A DNA stretch of 58,063 nucleotides from a bacterium (GTDB lineage Bacteria; Myxococcota_A; Bradymonadia; Bradymonadales; Bradymonadaceae): contig JAUIBR010000044.1 in the NCBI GenBank assembly GCA_030427705.1, positions 1-58,063 on the forward strand. The letters are read 5' to 3'. Made by a program: the position numbers and the translations under genes. Within the stretch, counting starts at the first letter, position 1, and each line of letters starts with the position of its first letter. Below, one piece after another: positions 53,993 to 58,063 of this stretch. The notes beneath the pieces were generated by a model. The model was not told the origin of the DNA. It saw only the letters and a list, made by a program, of their open reading frames with translations, and did not search any database.

Positions 53993-54559
53993 GTGGCACA
54001 TCATCTAATCGTCGGTCTGGGAAATCCCGGACCGAAGTACGAAACGACGCGTCACAACATTGGATTTTTGGCTGTGGACCATCTGGCAGACCGATTGGAT
54101 CTGCCATTGACACAGCAGAAGTTTCATGGTCGATACGCCACGGGTTTTGCGGGTAGCGAAAAAGTTACGCTGCTGGAACCCGATACATATATGAATGTTT
54201 CCGGAAAGTCGGTTCAGGCTGCGGCAGCATTCTTCCAGATCGATCCCGAGCACATCATCGTCGTTCACGACGAGCTCGACCTCGACCCTGGATCTTTGAA
54301 AGTCAAAGTTGGCGGTGGCCACGGCGGTCACAATGGTCTTCGGGACATCGTCAGCAAACTCGGGTCGAACGATTTCGTTCGAATCCGACTGGGAATTGGT
54401 CGCCCTGCCCGTGGGTCCGTAACGGACTGGGTACTGGGGACATTTTCCTCGGATGAATGGAGCATGCTTCCAGACCAGCTGGAAGATGCTTGCGATGCTT
54501 TAGAAATGATTGTTAGCGACGGCGCTGTCGCCGCGCAGAACGAGTTTAATGGTAAGTAG
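53993..54559 (+). CDS. pth: Peptidyl-tRNA hydrolase
   Basis: This 188-residue Pth releases tRNA from prematurely dropped peptidyl-tRNA. It has the family opening LIVGLGNPGPKYETTRHNIGF (catalytic His in TRHN), LLEPDTYMNVSG, VVHDELDLDPG and GGGHGGHNGLRD. The start is GTG, 28 bases after rplY. Full length. Confidence 0.96.
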   Translation: MAHHLIVGLGNPGPKYETTRHNIGFLAVDHLADRLDLPLTQQKFHGRYATGFAGSEKVTLLEPDTYMNVSGKSVQAAAAFFQIDPEHIIVVHDELDLDPGSLKVKVGGGHGGHNGLRDIVSKLGSNDFVRIRLGIGRPARGSVTDWVLGTFSSDEWSMLPDQLEDACDALEMIVSDGAVAAQNEFNGK

Positions 54560-54592
54560 CAGGTCGTTGGTCGACCGAGCACGGAGTTTACA

Positions 54593-56989
54593 GTGGACTT
54601 AACACTGATTGTACCTATCGCAGGTTTGTTGGCCCTCGGGTTCGCCTTTTGGCGTGCTACGTGGGTGAAGTCGCAAGAGGTCGGTGAAGCCAACATGGCT
54701 GAAATCGCTGGCCACATTCAAGAAGGCGCCATGGCGTTCCTTCGTGCTGAGTACAAAGTGCTCGGCATTTTCGTTGTGGTCGTAGCTGGCGCACTTGCTG
54801 CCATCTACACAACGACGGCTCCAGCAAACATCTCGGAAGCAACCGGCGGCGTGTTCACCGCAGGAACCATGGGCCTTGTTGCCCTGTCGTTCTTCGTTGG
54901 CGCACTTTGCTCGGGCGCAGCAGGCTGGGCGGGCATGCGCGTCGCTACGAACGCAAACGTTCGTACGACCAACGCAGCTCGTAACGGACTGTCGAAGGCG
55001 CTCGAAGTGTCCTTCTCCGGTGGTGTTGTGATGGGAATGAGCGTTGTCGGCTTGGCTCTTCTGGGTCTCGGCGGACTTCTGGTCATCTACTCCAAAGCAT
55101 TCGGCGTCGATTTCGCGACCATCTTCACGGACACGGCTGCTGCAGCGACTGACGCTGCAGTGATGACTCAGCTCTTGAGCGTTCTCACCGGCTTCAGCCT
55201 GGGTGCTAGCTCGATTGCCCTCTTCGCTCGTGTCGGTGGCGGTATCTACACCAAAGCTGCTGACGTCGGCGCTGACCTTGTCGGTAAAGTCGAAGCAGGA
55301 ATTCCTGAGGATGACCCTCGTAACCCAGCTACGATTGCTGACAACGTTGGTGACAACGTCGGCGACGTCGCGGGTATGGGTGCTGACCTTTTCGAATCGT
55401 ACGTCGGTTCGATCATCGGTGCGATGGTTCTCGGAATTGCTTGGGCACAATCGGCAGGCAACGCCAACCCAATCTTGCTTCCACTTATGATCGCTTCGAT
55501 GGGTATCGTCGTCTCGATCGTCTTCACCTTCCTCGTTCGCGTTAAGGAAGATGGAAACCCTGCAAAAGCGCTTCACACCGGTACGGTTGGTGCTGCAATT
55601 GTGGCTGCAATCGGAACGGTCGTTCTGGTCAACCAATTTATCCCAGCCGAAGGCATCACGCTCTACGCTGGCACGCCTGACGAAGTGACCTACGCATGGT
55701 GGGGACCAATCGTCGCTACCATCGGTGGTCTCATCGCTGGTACCGCAATCGGTTTCATCACTGAGTACTACACCTCAGACCACTTCAAGCCAGTTCAGGA
55801 AGTCTCGAAAGAATCCGAAATGGGAACGGCTCCAAACATCATCGCAGGTCTCGGCCTCGGTATGTGGTCGACGGGATACCCTGTTCTTTGCATCGTCATC
55901 GCGATCAAACTCGCTTACATGTTCTCCGGCCTCTACGGCATCGCCCTGGCTGCTCTCGGCATGCTCGCAACCACCGGTATCCAGCTTGCTGTCGACGCGT
56001 TCGGCCCAATTGCTGACAACGCTGGCGGTATCGCTGAAATGAGCGAGCTTCCTCCAGAAGTTCGTGAGCGTACTGACAAGCTTGACTCGGTTGGTAACAC
56101 CACGGCTGCTATCGGTAAGGGCTTCGCAATTGGCTCGGCTGCTTTGACCGCGTTGGCATTGTTCACCGCGTTCACGCAGCAAGCTGGTCTGTCCGGCATC
56201 AACCTGCTCGACCCAATCGTCATGGTTGGCGTGTTCGTTGGTGCTGTGATGCCATTCCTCTTCAGCGCAATGGCGATGAAAGCTGTTGGACGTTCGGCTG
56301 GTGCGATGATCGAAGAAGTTCGACGTCAGTTCCGTGAGATTGAAGGTCTCCTGGAAGGTAAGGCAAAGGCTGAGTACGCGAAGTGCGTCGAGATTTCGAC
56401 GAACGCAGCTCTCAAAGAGATGCTTGCTCCAGGTCTTCTGGCAATCGCTGTCCCAGTTATCGCTGGTCTCATCAGCCCGAACATGCTCGGCGGCTTGCTT
56501 GCTGGCGTGACGACCGCTGGTGTCGCAATGGCAATCTTCATGTCGAACGCTGGTGGCGCATGGGACAACGCTAAGAAATACATCGAAGCCGGAAACTTCG
56601 GCGGAAAAGGTAGTGAAGCACACAAAGCTGCTGTTAATGGCGACACCGTTGGTGACCCATTCAAAGACACCGCTGGTCCTGCACTCAACATCCTGCTCAA
56701 GCTTATGAGCGTTGTTGCTCTTGTCCTTGCACCTGTTGTTGCTGTGGACGCAGCTGCGACCACGCAAGCTGAGCAAGCAGTTGCTCCAATCGAAGCTCCT
56801 GCAGAAATCGCAAAGCCTGCCGAAGCCGCAGAAGCAGCGCCTGAAAAGGCAGCTGTTGACAAAGCAGAGGCAGATAGTGCACAAAAGGCGCCCGCTGCGG
56901 ACGCCGAAAAAGCTGAAGTTGCTGTAGATGGCGCTACCGGCGCGGCGAAAGACGCCGCTGAGGTCGCCGCTGCGGATACAAAAGAATAA
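54593..56989 (+). CDS. hppA: Membrane-bound proton- or sodium-pumping pyrophosphatase with Ala-rich tail
   Basis: This 798-residue protein starts with GTG preceded by GGAG. Some 15-16 membrane helices couple PPi hydrolysis to cation export. Active-site motifs are [48 protein letters not shown] and [20 protein letters not shown], followed by [30 protein letters not shown] has Ala where K+-independent enzymes carry Lys (GNTTKA), so K+-dependence is expected. H+ versus Na+ cannot be decided. The last 80 residues are an unusual Ala/Glu/Lys-rich low-complexity extension beyond the normal end. Functionally it fits with the PPi-type phosphofructokinase at 32 kb. Confidence 0.95.
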   Translation: MDLTLIVPIAGLLALGFAFWRATWVKSQEVGEANMAEIAGHIQEGAMAFLRAEYKVLGIFVVVVAGALAAIYTTTAPANISEATGGVFTAGTMGLVALSFFVGALCSGAAGWAGMRVATNANVRTTNAARNGLSKALEVSFSGGVVMGMSVVGLALLGLGGLLVIYSKAFGVDFATIFTDTAAAATDAAVMTQLLSVLTGFSLGASSIALFARVGGGIYTKAADVGADLVGKVEAGIPEDDPRNPATIADNVGDNVGDVAGMGADLFESYVGSIIGAMVLGIAWAQSAGNANPILLPLMIASMGIVVSIVFTFLVRVKEDGNPAKALHTGTVGAAIVAAIGTVVLVNQFIPAEGITLYAGTPDEVTYAWWGPIVATIGGLIAGTAIGFITEYYTSDHFKPVQEVSKESEMGTAPNIIAGLGLGMWSTGYPVLCIVIAIKLAYMFSGLYGIALAALGMLATTGIQLAVDAFGPIADNAGGIAEMSELPPEVRERTDKLDSVGNTTAAIGKGFAIGSAALTALALFTAFTQQAGLSGINLLDPIVMVGVFVGAVMPFLFSAMAMKAVGRSAGAMIEEVRRQFREIEGLLEGKAKAEYAKCVEISTNAALKEMLAPGLLAIAVPVIAGLISPNMLGGLLAGVTTAGVAMAIFMSNAGGAWDNAKKYIEAGNFGGKGSEAHKAAVNGDTVGDPFKDTAGPALNILLKLMSVVALVLAPVVAVDAAATTQAEQAVAPIEAPAEIAKPAEAAEAAPEKAAVDKAEADSAQKAPAADAEKAEVAVDGATGAAKDAAEVAAADTKE

Positions 56990-57006
56990 TTGATTATTAA
57001 ATGATC

Positions 57007-57047
57007 ACCTCGCTCCGACCCTGAAGTCGGGGCCCAGTCCATGAGGT
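57007..57047 (+). promoter_or_regulatory. Possible autoregulatory leader of rpsF
   Basis: ACCTCG (57007-57012) can pair with TGAGGT (57042-57047), which is the rpsF ribosome-binding site. Inside lies a second stem CTCCGAC / GTCGGGG (57013-57019 with 57026-57032). A 9-base 3' bulge remains. The shape resembles the S6:S18-binding mRNA motif, but the bulge lacks the conserved CCG. Confidence 0.45.
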
Positions 57048-57051
57048 AAAA

Positions 57052-57453
57052 ATGGCTGTAGTAGAACGTCAGAGAGAATATGAAACCGTGTACATCCTTC
57101 GACCAACCGCGTCGGAAGATGAGCGCGAGAAGGCGCGTGAGCGCGTTCAGACCATCGTTGAGAAAGCAGGCGGTCACACGCTGAAGTTCGACGACTGGGG
57201 TACTCGTAAGCTTGCTTACGAAATCCGCGACCGAGCGAACGCTGAGTTCTTCGACCGTGGTCGTTACCAGTACTATCGCTTCCTCGCGCCATCCGACACG
57301 GTGGCCGAAGTTGAGCGTAACCTTCGCATCGTCGACACCGTCCTCAAGTACTTGACGGTTAAGTTGGCTGACAACCTCATCGCTGATGAGCGCGTCAAAG
57401 AAGGCGTTGAAATGGCAGATCTCGATGTCTACGCAACGGAAGAGGAGGAATAG
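57052..57453 (+). CDS. rpsF: 30S ribosomal protein S6
   Basis: This 133-residue S6 binds 16S rRNA with S18. Typical stretches are [40 protein letters not shown] and [20 protein letters not shown], continuing [14 protein letters not shown]. An acidic tail ends TEEEE. GAGG precedes the ATG. rplI follows after 2 bases; rpsR, which normally lies between them, is absent. Confidence 0.95.
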   Translation: MAVVERQREYETVYILRPTASEDEREKARERVQTIVEKAGGHTLKFDDWGTRKLAYEIRDRANAEFFDRGRYQYYRFLAPSDTVAEVERNLRIVDTVLKYLTVKLADNLIADERVKEGVEMADLDVYATEEEE

Positions 57454-57455
57454 TC

Positions 57456-57899
57456 ATGGAAGTGATTCTTACGGAAGATGTTCGCAATCTCGGTGAGATG
57501 GGCGAAATCGTTAAGGTCAAGCCTGGCTATGGCCGTAACTACCTGATCCCTCAGGGACTCGCGATGCCAGCTACCAGCGGCAACCGCGCAGAACTTGAGC
57601 ACCGCATGGCTCAGATTGAGAAGCGGAAGGCTCAGCAACAGGAAGAAGCTCGCAAGATTGTCGGCGAAATCGACGGCATCTCGATCACGATTCCAAAGCG
57701 CGCTGGCGAAGAAGACAAGCTGTTCGGTTCGGTTACGTCACGCGAAATCGCTGACGTCATCAGCCAGCAGGGCGTTGAAGTCGACAAGCGTCAGATTGAA
57801 CTTGTCCGCCCAATCGGCGAGCTGGGCATCTACCAGGTGCCTGTGAAGCTTGCTAGCGGCGTGTTCGCACACGTTAAGGTCTGGGTCATCGCCATGTAA
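57456..57899 (+). CDS. rplI: 50S ribosomal protein L9
   Basis: This 147-residue L9 has the conserved N-domain MEVILTEDVRNLGEMGEIVK and the VKPGYGRNYLIPQGLA signature, a long connecting helix, and a C-domain with KLFGSVTSREIADVISQQGV. It starts 2 bases after the rpsF stop with its ribosome site GAGGAGG inside rpsF. A strong terminator follows. Confidence 0.96.
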   Translation: MEVILTEDVRNLGEMGEIVKVKPGYGRNYLIPQGLAMPATSGNRAELEHRMAQIEKRKAQQQEEARKIVGEIDGISITIPKRAGEEDKLFGSVTSREIADVISQQGVEVDKRQIELVRPIGELGIYQVPVKLASGVFAHVKVWVIAM

Positions 57900-57921
57900 T
57901 CATGGCGCCTCAGGCGTTTGA

Positions 57922-57948
57922 AAGGCGGCTTCTTCAAGCCGCCTTTTC
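57922..57948 (+). terminator. Terminator of the rpsF-rplI operon
   Basis: A 10-bp perfect stem AAGGCGGCTT / AAGCCGCCTT with a CTTC loop is followed by TTCT. Confidence 0.9.
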
Positions 57949-57954
57949 TATTTC

Positions 57955-58063
57955 GTACGCCCGGCATGGGCACCAATTTAGAGGTGAAAGTCCTCTCTCA
58001 AGTAGGTCACATCAAGAGAAGTGAAGCGCAAGGGCACGAGGGCGACCGAGTGTCTGAAGGAAG
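57955..58063 (+). mobile_element. 5' end of a group II intron (continues beyond the window)
   Basis: From about 57955 the sequence GTACGCCCGGCATGGGC, then AGAGGTGAAAGTCCTCT and, later, AGCGCAAGGG, GGGCGACC and GTCTGAAGGAAG, matches the domain I opening of bacterial group II introns as I recall them. The stem AGAGG / CCTCT and GCCC / GGGC are visible. The normal 5' end GUGYG would read GTACG here, so the exact boundary is uncertain. The intron lies in the + direction a few bases behind the rplI terminator, as group IIC introns do. The reverse-transcriptase gene would be outside the window. Confidence 0.72.

Noticed and set aside
54599-55636. Minus-strand open frame (345 codons) inside hppA, with another at 55775-56884
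   Set aside because: Both lie fully within the certain hppA gene and encode low-complexity Asp/Ser/His-rich text with no family feature.

Overview
The window looks like a chromosomal segment of a GC-rich, Gram-negative bacterium of the former Deltaproteobacteria, most probably a Myxococcota or Bradymonadales-type organism. That placement is inference from gene content. Supporting signs are lipoproteins with Asn-Asn-X spacer tracts, PEGA-domain Ser/Thr kinases, proteins with thrombospondin type 3 and metal-binding Cys/Asp repeats, an orphan sigma-region-4-like protein and a class I lysyl-tRNA synthetase. Genes lie on both strands in short operons, often with ATGA overlaps. No intergenic stretch exceeds 300 bases.

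Layout. 0-3.7 kb: 3' part of a giant TSP3/VWA/metal-binding surface protein. 3.8-6.7 kb (minus): nagZ-like glycosidase and two peptide-type ABC permeases. 6.8-13.6 kb: coaX, a small membrane protein, an orphan sigma-4 protein, purH-purD, an acyl-CoA dehydrogenase and an mtnB-like gene. 13.6-18.8 kb: two PEGA Ser/Thr kinases flanking a TPR/PEGA protein. 18.9-24.4 kb: class I lysS with a DUF6178-like gene, then a membrane spermidine-synthase-like protein and a putative lipoprotein. 24.6-28.1 kb: a tightly overlapping three-gene operon ending in what reads as a degenerate F1-ATPase-like subunit. 28.1-32 kb: pdhABC and a Nudix hydrolase. 32-33.3 kb (minus): a PPi-type phosphofructokinase. 33.4-36.8 kb: a coiled-coil membrane protein, GNAT, GtrA, a lipoprotein and a hypothetical gene. 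36.8-37.9 kb: a strong promoter driving an isolated type IIG restriction-enzyme N-domain followed by rpsU. 38-43.7 kb: uvrA (minus), lipA and rpsA. 43.8-52.1 kb: five tandem Cys-rich putative lipoproteins. 52.2-57.9 kb: tRNA-Gln, prs, rplY, pth, hppA, rpsF and rplI. 57.9 kb to the end: the 5' end of a group II intron just behind the rplI terminator.

How the genes fit together. lipA can supply the lipoyl group carried by PdhC. purH, purD and prs belong to the same purine pathway. The PPi-type phosphofructokinase and the membrane pyrophosphatase point to use of pyrophosphate as an energy currency. prs, rplY, pth, hppA, rpsF and rplI form a mostly translation-related run.

The least explained parts are the pseudo-ATPase operon (24.6-28.1 kb), the stand-alone pseudo-nuclease domain ahead of rpsU (36.9-37.6 kb) and the Asn-X lipoprotein cluster (43.8-52.1 kb). 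All family assignments were made by reading motifs; no database search was run.
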